Origin: Nectonema munidae | Taxonomy: Eukaryota > Nematomorpha > Nectonematoida > Nectonematidae | Length of the DNA: 64,000 nucleotides | Direction of reading: 5' to 3' | Assembly: GCA_030549495.1 (NCBI GenBank) | Contig: JAUIRK010000873.1 | Span: 88,704-152,703 of the forward strand | Shown: one piece after another, positions 45,601-56,627 of the stretch | Layout: every line of letters begins with the position of its first letter | Numbering within the stretch: position 1 is the stretch's first letter | The notes under the pieces: model-generated | Databases searched by the model: none | The model's input: the letters and a program-made list of their open reading frames with translations, nothing else | Told to the model about the DNA's origin: nothing | Program-made: the position numbers and the translations under genes

Positions 45601-45807
45601 TGTACAGGTTTTTTAGTAGGAAGTAATGTTGAATGTTATCCTGGGTGTTTATTCTTCTTATAAGTTTTGATGAGCGTTTGATTTGGTGTTTTAGGTTGTT
45701 CAAGTAGGGGTTCCAGAAATAGGCGTTTTTGCGTTTCGGAAATGGGTTGTTAGGAGTGGAAGAGATAATAGAAGTTGAAATTGTTTCGTTAAGGAATAAT
45801 GCTGATG
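42652..45807 (-). mobile_element. 5'-truncated LINE with 15 bp target duplication
   Basis: The direct repeat ACTAAAATGGAATTA flanks both sides (42637-42651, 45808-45822). The 3' end (low coordinates) finishes in a short (TACC)n tail on the minus strand, and the 5' end starts inside the coding region, before the reverse transcriptase and after the endonuclease. This is the signature of target-primed reverse transcription with incomplete cDNA synthesis. The 5' break lies 50-70 bp from the outer edge of palindrome 2. Confidence 0.93.
42857..45806 (-). pseudogene. LINE ORF2 fragment: reverse transcriptase, RNase H, CCHC
   Basis: Open from the 5' break, interrupted by a single TGA at 45440-45442, then 793 codons intact. 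RT motifs: WKISKLILIPKPNRD, NWRPISLLPTIGKILEKIL, HANQFAYLPNKSSELAL, TLFLDIENAFNTAWN, LSTPQGGNLSDLLW and GFSDDLLFSFSS (the catalytic box is FSDD, where FADD or YADD is usual). RNase H: SIFTDGSKSQHRSSAACAFF, ETEIHAVLLSC, ITFFTDSQNLI, WCPAHSSCFENYLVDYIAK. The C-terminus has a Cys-rich knuckle (CPCNAYFF, CRYSC, HILLYC). The RT-RNase H order points to the I/R1/LOA-type group of LINEs. With one stop only, the insertion is young. Confidence 0.93.
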
Positions 45808-46062
45808 ACTAAAATGGAATTAAAAAAAATAAATACAAAATATTAATTACTAAAATTAAAATTACTAAATATATAATAATAATTTATTTTTACTATATAA
45901 AATCTAAAAACATTGATCAAAAGAAGAAAGATCTATTTATTTAAATTAAAAATAGATTCGTATACTAAATCTATAGAATTAGCAAATTAGATTATCATTA
46001 AAAATAAATTAAACAGACGATACAAATAAATTATATGTAATCTATATAAAATCTAAAAAACC

Positions 46063-46200
46063 TTAACCCATTAAGTCCCAATGTTCCCATTTGTGAACAT
46101 AAGTAATTTCATCTTCGTCTGCTTTTTTCAATGACTTTGAATATAAATCGTCTGCGTTTTTTTAAATATCGTCTGATTTCTATGGTACTTAATGGGTTAA
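46063..46200. mobile_element. piggyBac-type MITE, palindrome 2 left arm
   Basis: Termini TTAACCCATTAAGTCC and, in reverse complement, TTAACCCATTAAGTACC. The core contains TTCGTCTGCTTTTTTCAATG, AAATCGTCTGCG and TATCGTCTGAT. Mirror copy at 62036-62160, so it was inserted before the duplication or was copied by conversion. Confidence 0.8.
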
Positions 46201-48950
46201 TCAAAAGTAGAAAAATCTATCTATTTAAATATAAAAGATTTAAATCTATCGAAATCCCTTAATACTTAAAATTAAAAATTTTAAAGTAATAGAGTTTAGA
46301 AAAATAAAATTTATAAACTAAATAATTTAGATTAAAGATATTTTTTAGATTTTAAAGAATTTCTATTAATAAAACTTAAGTTATTTAAAAATTATCAATA
46401 GTAGGTATCAATTTATAGAAATCTAACTTACAAAATTTATAAATTAAAAAAAAAAACTTTAATAAAGAATCTTGTTTTATTAAAAATATAGATTTGAAAT
46501 AGTAACATACAAATTTATTATTATCTTTTCTGAGAAGAATAAATAAACCCATCAGCCATTAATTGAATTGGATATATTGAGAATGTAAATTTTTTTTGAT
46601 GCAAATGAATTTTTTGATTGGTTAAAATAAGTACATTAGTATACAAAATATATAAATATATATGAATTTTTTTTTGAATAAAGACATTTATGGTAAGATA
46701 AAGTTAATTTTGTTATTCAGAATAATAAGAGGATTCTAAAAATATATAAAACTAGCTTTTTTGTTGAATATATGTGAAGTCATAATTTTGAGGCCGTTTG
46801 AAAGGGCCTGAAAAATCGAAAATTTAAAAAATGGAAAATTCAAAATTTTTAAAACGTTTTCTGATACAATTTGATACGCTGATTCCAAATATGTAATTTG
46901 TTTGAAATGAATCGATTGATTTTTTAATTTTTTTTGAGGTCAATGTTGGATTTTTTGTCATTTTTTTAAGTTCAAAGGTAAAAAAAAGTATTTTAAAAAA
47001 TTTTAATTTAAAATATTTTTACATTTTCGTGATCAGTATAAAATTTTCTTTAAAATGCCGTATTAAAATTAAAAATTGGATAAATTCGAAATTTTTCGAA
47101 AATTTTATAGGGGTCACCCCTTACAATTTTTTAAAAAAATAAAAAAATATATTTTCAAATTTTTTCACCGTAGTATGTTTAAATATCAGTTAAATTTTAT
47201 GAATATGCAAAAAAATAAAAAAAATATGTAAATATTTATTTTACACACTAAAATATCGTGAAAAATAGTAAAATTGTGCACATTGTTCAAAGGCTTATAA
47301 AAATTTATTTCAATATTTTTTCAAAAAAGTTATAACTTATAAAATATAGGTAAAAGGATGTTCTTTAAGATGGGCTAATTTTGAAAATGAAAAATATTAT
47401 AAAAAAATGTTAAAAATTTGTTTCAAGTTTATTTTTACTTAAATTTGGGCATGACTTATGTATATAAAATAAAAAAAGAGTCTTAAAATTTTTTTTAAAA
47501 AAAAAGTGAAATTAAAATTTTTAAATATAAACTATATAGCATGATTTAGTAAAAAAATAATGTAAAAAAGTTTTTTATTTTTGTAAAAATTGGATATAAT
47601 AATCAGTTTTAAGTTAAATATTTTTGTGTACTCTATACGGCTAACTCCTTGCAGAAAAATTGAATAATGTAAATGTAAAATTTTTTCTACTAAATTGTAG
47701 AGAAAAGAAAGCTCTATAAATATGAAAAAAAATTATATAATTAAAATTGTAAATATTTTGTAAAAAAGAAATAAAACATCTATTTTACACCAATTTTTAA
47801 CGCCAAAAAGGGGAAATTGAAAATAAAAAAAACAAAAAAATTTTTTTTTCAAAAATTTAAAGTTTTATGTTAAAATTCAAACTATTATACACCTCTTAAT
47901 GTAAAAATTAGAAATTAAAATATATTATTCTCCAAATATTAGCCAATCAAAAATGTAAAATTTAAATTTATGCAGACCGATCCTAAAAATTCCTAAAATA
48001 ATAAAAAAAAAATTTTCAGCATTTATTTATTATTTCGTATATTTAGAACACGATTATGTAATTTATTTTAGAAAAAAATATTTTTTTATATTTTTAACCA
48101 AATTTAAAAAAATCGAAAAATTTGTCAAAGTTACCTTGTTTGGAGTCATTTGCCGAAAATTTTATGCAACAAATATAGATTTTTTTACATTATCTTGTAG
48201 AGAAAGAGTTGGGCAAAAAAATAAAAGAGGATGTCATTTTTATTTTAGGACTCCAATTTTTCGCAAAATTGGACAAAATTTTCATTGGGTAAAATTGACG
48301 TCATTTTTCAACACCAAAACGTGAAAATAGGGAAAAAACATATGAAAACTAAATATTTTTCAAAAATTTCAAATATTACAATAAAATATCACTCATTCTG
48401 CATCCTTTCATAAAAATATTAGAAAAAAATAAATTTTAGTTTTTTAGCAAAATTTGATCAAAATGTTGAAATTCGGATTTTTGAGACGCAATTCTAGAAA
48501 ATTAAAAAAAAATTTCTGAAATTTTTTTGTCAATTAATATTCATACATATGACTACTTTAATAACACATAAAAAATTTTTATAAAAAAAAGTCCTAACAC
48601 GAAAATCGCAAAATTTCATTCTCTGACTCGTGTCATTGACCTCAATTTGGGGTCACGCCACTATCACCATCAAACTCAGAATCCCAAATAAGGTAAATGT
48701 GGATAAAAATAAATTTCAAAATCCCATTTCAGCAGACAAAAATTAGTCAAATTTAGTTTTTTTTCATCAAATTTGATGTTGAAATATAACTATAAATAAC
48801 ACGTGCATTTCGAAATTTTGTGTGTAAAACTAATCTAAAAATTTTTTTGCAAATAACTCTGAACATTCCTTCAGTAAAATAATTTGAATCGTATTTGCAG
48901 TACTGTAGTAATATCTTTTTTTACTATTTATGTAAAGTTGGGCTGAGATT
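46201..48950. other. Extremely AT-rich non-coding arm segment (left)
   Basis: Long runs of A and T with almost no G+C and no ORF, mirrored at about 59270-62035. Loose internal similarity between sub-blocks (for example CTTGTAGAGAAAGAGTTGGG and AATTGTAGAGAAAAGAAAGC) hints at an old internal duplication. No RNA or element end recognised. Confidence 0.5.
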
Positions 48951-49998
48951 TAATTCAACTAAATTTTACCTGTAAAAGATGCAATGATAAGAATAATGTT
49001 GGGAGCTCCATTTACAGTGGTTGATATAACATATTTAAAGTTAAATATTGATATCATCAAAAGAAATCTCAATAATCTTATGAATATCATTCCCTTTTAG
49101 GAATGTAATCAGTGGTTGACGGAATAAAATTACTTCTATAAACTTCAAGATTTAAATGAAACTTTGCAGAAAGTAAAAGTAAAGACATCATTAAAGTTAT
49201 TTTTCGTCAATAAATGTTTTGTTATTAATTTTCCATTTATTATCCTATACTCATGATATAAAGAAGACATTGAAAGTTTTTAAGATCGAAGTACAGGAGC
49301 TTGAAACCCAGTTTTTGAAAACGATTTTTCCAGGCCAATGTTTGAGACACAATTTTTTGAGACAAAAATTTTCTTTCTGCGTTTTCTGAGATCTAGTTTT
49401 CTGGCTACCAGAACTATTCACAGAAATATGTAAAAAAAACCCTATTTTGATCTTCAACCGGTAACCATGCATTTCTTTTTACGCGTCCAATAAAATTTTA
49501 TTCTCACAAGCTCGTTTTTTGGTATTTTACCTGTAGGCATGTAAGATCTTTCCTCAGCTGCTGCCCAAGTTGAGTTTGAGAATCTCTTCTCCCTTCTAGA
49601 GTTATGACCTTTTATAAAATACCATTTATATTTATATTTTGTTCTTTTTCAATTCTATTTCTTTAACTTTTTTTAAATGTAATTTTTCTTTTGTTATATT
49701 TATATCACTTTGACATTTACTATTTTTAATTTTTTGACTATTTACAAGACGAAATTTTTTTGATTCTTTGCCGAATATTAGAAACTAAATCATTTCTATT
49801 TTTAATAATTTCCCAATTCATAAAAAGAATAATCTTTATAAAAATATGAAAAAAGTAAAAATCTATAAATAATAGAAATAATTTAGTTTCTGATCTTCTG
49901 CAAAAATAAAAAATTTCGCGTGTAAATAATCGAAATATGTAAAGAGTACATGTCAAAATAATATAAATAAAACAAATAAAAATTCCATTTTAAAAAAT

Positions 49999-50098
49999 TG
50001 AAGGCCAGCTGTTTTCCACACCACCGTTGAGGTACAGCGTATAAGCGCATTAACTTTTTTTTAAGTGGAAGTTTCCCCAGTAGGTATATCGTAACCAC
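49999..50098 (-). other. Conserved 100 bp block, palindrome 2 left
   Basis: Counterpart of 12931-13030. In this family the GTG-led frame stays open for 71 codons (ending at 49883). Confidence 0.7.
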
Positions 50099-50474
50099 TG
50101 TTTAAATGTATACTGTTTTTAAACCTCTTTTGTGTATTTGTAATTTTATTTTGTCGTTTTGTAATTTTCTTTTAGTAATTTTTTCACTTGTAATTGTAAT
50201 TGTGTCTTTTTTCTGAATTCTTTCATATATCAATTGCCTTGTTAAAATATTGTTACATAAATTTTTTAGTTCCTCCTTTATAAAAATGTACAAATGATTG
50301 GTAAATAATTTTTTTTTTTCTTTCTTTATTATTTTTTAATTCTAATTGATTTCCAAACTAAAAGAGATATTCTATTGCAAAAAAATAATATAGAACTAAA
50401 AAAGACAAAATACAAATGCAAAAAGACAAAATAGAATTAAAAAGAAACAAAATAGAATTGCAAAAGAAATAGGA

Positions 50475-51536
50475 TTACAAAAAGAAAAAATAAGATAAAA
50501 TAAGACAAAATACAGAAGCAAAAGGAAACAATAGAATTGGAAAATGATACAATAGAATTGGAAAAGGACAAAATAGAACTAAAATGGTATATATTAAATA
50601 ATTATTTTTTAACTCGTTTCTGCATTCTAAGGGAATTTGACTCTGCAACTTTTTGCTTTCATTCCTTTCTACTTGGACTCTCATTTTTTTTCTCTTCTTT
50701 TTATTCTTGATCGACTCCTTCTTCTCCAATTTGCGTGTGCCTTCTTTCTCAATCTTCTTGCATTTGTATTCGAAGTCTAAAGACTTCATTTCACTATTTG
50801 ACATGCTTTCTTTTTCGATATTTTCACATTTCATTTCTTTGAGCCCATCTTTTCTAGCTTCGGATTTGACTAAGAAAGAGTTCATATTTTCGACATCTTC
50901 AACGAAATTAGTCAAATACTCAAACCTATTATTGGGCTTGTTTTCTTTTTTATCCTGTTTAGGCTTATTTTCTTTTTTATCTTTTTTAGGCTTATTCTCT
51001 TTTTTCTCCTTTTTAGGCTTATTCTCTTTTTTCTCGAGTTGCGATAATCTTTTTTGTTTTTCTTTTTCTAAATTTACAATTTCAGCATTTTCATGTGTTA
51101 CACGTTTATCAATAATTTGTGTTTCAATGTTATTTTCAAACTCTTCATTAGCTATTTTATTCATGGCTTCCTTTTTGTAGGGATTAGGTTTTACATAAGT
51201 TGGTGTGGGTTTCTTTTCAAAAATCTTGCTCATTCCATCAACATCATCTAGACTGGAAACAAATTCCTCATTTCTCTTGACATCCTCAAGAGGTTTATAT
51301 ACATTTGAAGTCTTTATTTCTTTGCAAACAAAATTCGCGTTTTTGTTAAGTTCATTTCCTTTAATTTCATGCTTTTCTTCATTGACCTTTCTTAAATTTT
51401 CCCCTTTGATTTCAGGTTGGACTTCTACGCATGAGCATTCGTCGGGCTTTGAAAAAATAGCTGTGCAAGCTTTTCTTATCATTTCTTCGCACAACAAAGC
51501 GCAAGCCTCAATTATTATGTTTCCAAACGTGGCCAT
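50475..51536 (-). CDS. Lysine-rich protein, copy 3 (353 aa from the conserved Met)
   Basis: Start taken at ATGGCCACGTTC (51536), the position conserved in all four copies; an in-frame ATG lies two codons upstream. Residues 1-30 (MATFGNIIIEACALLCEEMI) form a hydrophobic, Cys-bearing helix. A charged region follows with four imperfect nine-residue repeats of the KKENKPK(K/Q)(E/D) type (about 180-215), then EYLTNFVEDVENM and KCKKIEKEGTRKLEK coiled-coil stretches. The last about 45 residues turn hydrophobic (IYTILVLFCPFPILLYHFPI) because the frame runs into the pyrimidine-repeat tract; this may be a genuine tail or a lost stop, since copies 1 and 2 stop just before it. Function unknown. Confidence 0.65.
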   Translation of the reverse strand: MATFGNIIIEACALLCEEMIRKACTAIFSKPDECSCVEVQPEIKGENLRKVNEEKHEIKGNELNKNANFVCKEIKTSNVYKPLEDVKRNEEFVSSLDDVDGMSKIFEKKPTPTYVKPNPYKKEAMNKIANEEFENNIETQIIDKRVTHENAEIVNLEKEKQKRLSQLEKKENKPKKEKKENKPKKDKKENKPKQDKKENKPNNRFEYLTNFVEDVENMNSFLVKSEARKDGLKEMKCENIEKESMSNSEMKSLDFEYKCKKIEKEGTRKLEKKESIKNKKKRKKMRVQVERNESKKLQSQIPLECRNELKNNYLIYTILVLFCPFPILLYHFPILLFPFASVFCLILSYFFFL

Positions 51537-51725
51537 TATCATAGAGTGCTTTTTATAAAAGTGACACTAACACATTTTCTATAGTCTTTAGAATACTCAT
51601 CGTAATTTCATTGGTCATACAATTAAATACATTTCATTGGTTAAACGTATGTGATGTATGAATGTCTTTTATCGTTCGGAATATTACGCGTAGTGTGTAA
51701 AGATGCGTATGTTATCATACGCTAT
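51537..51725 (-). promoter_or_regulatory. Promoter of lysine-rich copy 3
   Basis: Mirror of 56445-56627: the TATA core in CACTTTTATAAAAAGCACTC lies about 20 bp before the ATG, two CCAAT boxes (ATTTCATTGG on the plus strand, about 51604 and 51634) and the TACGCGTAATATTCC block near 51690. The order and spacing match copies 2 and 4. Confidence 0.7.
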
Positions 51726-51914
51726 TTATAACACAATTTTGTATATCCTTACGTGCTACAAATGAAATGTAATCGTCTACAGAGCACAATGTTCACGCTC
51801 ATAACTGCATTCGGACCTTCATAATATATCTATGCTATATTTTTGTATGTTATAGAGATTTTTAATAACCTTTTAGAGATTTTGTAATAACATTGATGTT
51901 GATTTAATTTTTTT

Positions 51915-52880
51915 GGCGTGAAAAAAGAGGGAAAAGTAGGAATCTCGTATCAGGTAGCGGATCTGGAATGGATGGGGTTTTTTGGATGAGTAATAAGTGG
52001 AAAATAGGAGAAAGTGGTTTAAAAACATTAAGTGGTTTTAAAAAATAGGATAGATTGAGAGAATCTATCCATCTGTTGAATAATAGCTCTTTAAAAAAGT
52101 TCTTTACATTATTTGAAATCTGGTAACTTAATTTCTTATTAAAGTTTGATAACTTTTATCAATCTATTTTCCGTGTCAATAATACTAGAAAAACTAATGA
52201 AACATCGAAAAGTGTCAATTGACGAAATTACATATTGAATGTTTGTCAATAGAATAGCCAATTATATCCAACAATTATAAAGACAATTTAATATTCAAAA
52301 CAAAATTAAGTTGCAATAAATTTAATTAAAATTATTTCCGCATATTTTGGAAGTCCTAAGATGACAACTCGCGTCATTTTGCAGGAATCACAATTCATTT
52401 CGGTTCTCTTTTATGATCAATGTGTGGCATAACACATATGAAAAGCTTGCAGATCGATAAATAAAGAGAAACAGATAGGGAATGCAAAAAATTGTTATGA
52501 TACCCTCTATATTCGAATATTGGTCAAGTGTTCTTCAAATAAAAGATACAAAATAATTTAAATTGCAAGTCATTGAAAAATCGATATTCTTTGATAAGTT
52601 AAAGGAGTGATTATCAACTTTTTTTTTTAATTTGTGGACCTTTAATTTTTATTCCTCACAATTTTATATTTTAAAAAATATGAGAATAAGTAAATCGTAT
52701 TTTTTATTTGTTTACTTTATTTTTTTGTAGTATATATTTTAACACTGTTTATCTATTGAGGTGGCGTTGATTTAATTAGAGATAGTGGAATGGAGACTAA
52801 ATAGTTTCATTTAGGGTTGAAAGGGGAATCAGAATAGCCTGGATATCCTGAAATTCCTTGTCAAGATGGGGTACCTGGAA
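51915..52880. other. Collagen-like Gly-X-Y relics, left inner arm
   Basis: Two short coding relics, 51919-51990 and 52836-52880, the latter reading PGYPEIPCQDGVPGTPR, bracket about 850 bp of other sequence. The mirrored arm preserves the first relic better (minus strand, 56250-56150): GDSGKN, GIPRYPGTIG, stop, PGYPGMDG, a mostly Gly-every-third pattern. Probably a broken piece of a host collagen gene captured at the inner edge of the arms. Confidence 0.4.
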
Positions 52881-53084
52881 CGCCGCGGAAACTTTGAAAG
52901 GTTATATTTGCTGAAGACTTCGGCTAGATCGGCAACTTCCGGCAGATTCAATGACCGATATTTTCTCTAGCTTCAGTCAGTTGTTTTGTGTTGATAAATG
53001 CGTTGTAGTTAATATTTATTTGTTACAAATCTTTTAATTCACTTACATTTTCATTTTTCAGAAAGTTAATATTCTTTAGTAAAT

Positions 53085-54095
53085 ATGTCATCAAAACAAA
53101 CAGACAATGACATCGAAAGTGAGAATGTGGCTGCAGACAAAGATCTTGATAAAATTGTGCTGGTAGAAAATGAGCCTGAAAAAGATGTAGCTGCAGAAAA
53201 TGAGCATGGGAAAGATGTGGACGCAGAAAGTGAGTTTCAGAAAGAAGCTTTTTCAAACCTTTGAGCCACAGAGAAACACTCAACTGTAGAGTTTGTGAGA
53301 AGCAAATCAAACGCAAAAACTACAACATGAATTTAGAAAGATTGCATCCACAGAAAACAGCAAAGATTTGCGGGGAAAAGAACAATCAAAAATCACAATC
53401 ACTCACTTTTTCAGTATAAAGTGAAATAGCTCTTCAAATGTCGCTACTGAATCAGGAGAAACAATTGACCTTTCCGTGGGTGGTGTGATATGATTGAAGA
53501 CACACTACCAAATAAATCTTTTGATGATAATTCAAATGTCAGATCCATTCCTAAAGATAAATATATAACTGAATCTTTAAATGTCTCAAATATTTCGCAA
53601 GAAAGTGCCTCATGCTATATGCAAGAAGGAAATAAGTCTTCTTTCGGACAGGATATAGGAGTTGCGCCAAACTATCTCGAAGACATTTCTTTAGAAGTGT
53701 CTCGCTTAAAATTACAAGTTGAAGATTTAGAGAACTTTATTTCAGAGAAAAAGTTGGACACACGCCACCTTCATCTAAAGAAACTTCTCTTGGGGATAAT
53801 ACTTTTAAAATGACAAATGCACCTAATTCTGAACCTGATGAAGTTGATTACAAGCAAAGTTTAGAATAGTCACTGAGAAAATGCAGAAATGTCAATGATC
53901 ACATTGAAACATTTTGTTTGCAATATAATGAAACAGATGGCATACTAATTTGTGACGAATGCATTCCGGTTCCCGAGGGAGAAACTTTTAATTCTAAAGT
54001 TAGTCACAGTGGCGTCTTTTTGTATAATAAGTATCAAAATACTGATTCGAATGCGCCCCTCTCTGTAGCCTTCATGAATCTTTTGAATAAGTGAT
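53085..54095 (+). pseudogene. Broken zinc-finger gene in the palindrome 2 loop
   Basis: An acidic N-terminus (MSSKQTDNDIESENVAADKD, 53085) carries a duplicated 8-10 residue unit (EPEKDVAAENEHGKDVDAE). One frame over lies a BED/hAT-associated zinc finger: LNCRVCEKQIKRKNYNMNLE then RLHP (53280-53350) and a SITHFFSIK-like end. 53490-53813 adds VSRLKLQVEDLENFISEK (coiled coil). A last open part reads ICDECIPVPEGETFNSKVSH to LLNK (53960-54093). At least three breaks. No transposase catalytic core is seen, so it is either a fragment of a hAT-type element or a decayed host gene. Confidence 0.45.
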
Positions 54096-54099
54096 GTAA

Positions 54100-55211
54100 A
54101 GAAATCTTTCAAACCTAGATATATGTGTTGAAATAAAGACTTAAAAGTACATATTTAGTATTCACATATTTTATATAGCTCATGCGGTGATATTTGATTT
54201 GTGATTGTAACATATAAAATAAAGGTAGTTATTTATAAGTGGTCGTTTTCCAATGAAAAACTCTTTTTGTGGAGGGGTGATTGTTTTGAAAGCTTCTATA
54301 GCTTCTAGCGGAAAGGTCTTCCTCCAAAAAGCTTCGGTTGCAATAAGGTTTATAAAAATATATATCATGACCTGGAGAGAGAGAGGACTCAATGGATATG
54401 ACGGAGCAGCAGGCTGGCCAGGTTAATCCTTTATCAGTTAAAACTGCCGCTGTGCACTTAAAAATACTTATGTGAACAAAAATATTTCCGAAAATTGAGT
54501 CAAGAGTTGTTTGTTACTTATTGACACCAAGATTACTCTATCTCATTATTATGAGCGTAATCTATCAGTCAAAGAAAAGTTTTTTTTTTGAACCTGAGTG
54601 AGTATTTTCCTTTCAGGGAAGTGGTCAAAGGAGACGCTTAGAATTCATAAGCAACAATAAATAAGTGCAAATTCAGCAAACCATAGATAAAAGCCAGATT
54701 TAGGTGATGCTGTATTCAGATGTAGTGTAGATTCCACATATGGCTTTATTGTTTTTTTATCCAAGACTAAGGCAAATTGTTTCCCCACACTCTAGATACG
54801 GGTTTGAGTTTAGACCAAAATGAATGAGCTCTAGCGCTAATGTTTAGACAATTAAAATATTATTTTGTGTTGTGTATGTGTTGATCTCAGAGTATACAAA
54901 GTTAAATAGTGATAGCTTCTATCGTACAACAATAATAATAGTCATAATTTATTTTTAAAAAAAATTAACAGTGTAAGCCGCTTCTAGGATATTTTAAGCA
55001 AAGATTTTTTAACAAGATTTTTTAAACAGGAGATGTATTTTACTCAAGATTATGGAGACGAAGGCAAAAAAAATGTTATAATCTAGAGTAATAGCTATAG
55101 ATATGCGATTTAGCCATCTATAAAAGATTTTTCCTTGACTGCTAAGATATTTAACTCACTAATATATTTTAACAAAGAGTTTTATCGTCAAGTCTATTTC
55201 TTATTTGTGAT
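54100..55211. other. Single-copy loop DNA, nothing recognised
   Basis: AT-rich. Short frames only. Confidence 0.4.
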
Positions 55212-56444
55212 TCTTGACAAGGAATTTCAGGATATCCAGGCTATTCTGATTCCGCTTTCAACCCTAAATGAAACTATTTAGTCTCCATTCCACTATCTCT
55301 AATTAAATCAACGCTACTTCAATAGATAAACAGTGTTAAAATATATACTACAAAAAATTAAAGTAAACAAATAAAAAATACGATTTACTTATTCTCATAT
55401 TTTTTAAAATATAAAATTGTGAGGAATAAAAATTAAAGGTCCACAAATTTAAAAAAAAAGTCGATAATCACTCCTTTAACTTATCAAAGAATATCGATTT
55501 TTCAATGACTTGCAATTTAAATTATTTTGTATCTTTTATTGGAAGAACACTTGACCAATATTCGAATATAGAGGGTATCATAACAATTTTTTGCATTCCC
55601 TATCTGTTTCTCTTTATTTATCGATCTGCAAGCTTTTCATATGTGTTATGCCACACATTGATCATAAAAGAGAACCGAAATGAATTGTGATTCCTGCAAA
55701 ATGAGGCCAGTTGTCAATCTCTATTAACTACTTCCAAAATATGCGGAAATAATTTTAATTAAATTTATTGCAACTTAATTTTGTTTTGAATATTAAATTG
55801 TCTTTAGAATTTTTGGATATAATTGGCTATTCTATTGACAAACCTTCAATAAGTAATTTCGTCAAATTGACACTTTTCGCTGTTTCATTAGTTTTCCTAG
55901 TATTATTGACACGGAAAATAGATTGATAAAAGTTATCAAACTTTGATAAGAAATTAAGTCACCAGATTTCAAAAAATGTAAAGAACTTTTTCAAAGAGCT
56001 ATTATTCAACAGATGGATAGATTCGTCTCAATTGACAGTATATCGCTAATTTTAATATTAAAAAATTAAACCACTTAAAAGTGTTTTTAAAGAACCAACT
56101 TTGCTCCCTAATTTTTACCAACTTATTGACTCATCCAAAAAAGATACTAAAAAGTCTACCATCCATTCCAGGATATCCAGGTTAACCGATTGTACCTGGA
56201 TAACGAGGAATTCCTGAAACTTTTCCCTCTTTGTTCTTGCCAGAATCGCCAAAAAAATTAAATCAACATCAATGTTATTACAAAATCTCTAAAAGGTTAT
56301 TAAAAATCTCTATAACATACAAAAATATAGCATAGATATATTATGAAGGTCCGAATGCAGTTATGAGCGTGAACATTGTGCTCTGTAGACGATTACATTT
56401 CATTTGTAGCACGTAAGATATACAAAATTGTGTTATAAATAGCG

Positions 56445-56627
56445 TATGATAACATACGCATCTTTACACACTACGCGTAATATTCCGAACGATAAAAGAC
56501 TTGCATGCATCGCAAACGTATGACCAATGAAATGTATTTAATTGTATGACCAATGAAATTACGATGAGTATTCTAATGACTATAGAAAGTGTGTTACTGT
56601 CACTTTTATAAAAAGCACTCTATGATA
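56445..56627 (+). promoter_or_regulatory. Promoter of lysine-rich copy 4
   Basis: ACGCATCTTTACACACTACG and CGTAATATTCCGAACGATAA (56456-56495), two CCAAT boxes in ATGACCAATGAAAT (56521 and 56548), ATGAGTATTCTAATGACTAT, then CACTTTTATAAAAAGCACTC (56601-56620) before the ATG at 56628. The same blocks precede copy 2 despite divergence elsewhere. Confidence 0.72.

Noticed and set aside
50653-51180. A 175-codon ORF rich in Leu, Phe and Ser, and its mirror at 56984-57511
   Set aside because: Antisense shadow of the lysine-rich gene: Lys and Glu codons read backward give Phe, Leu and Ser.
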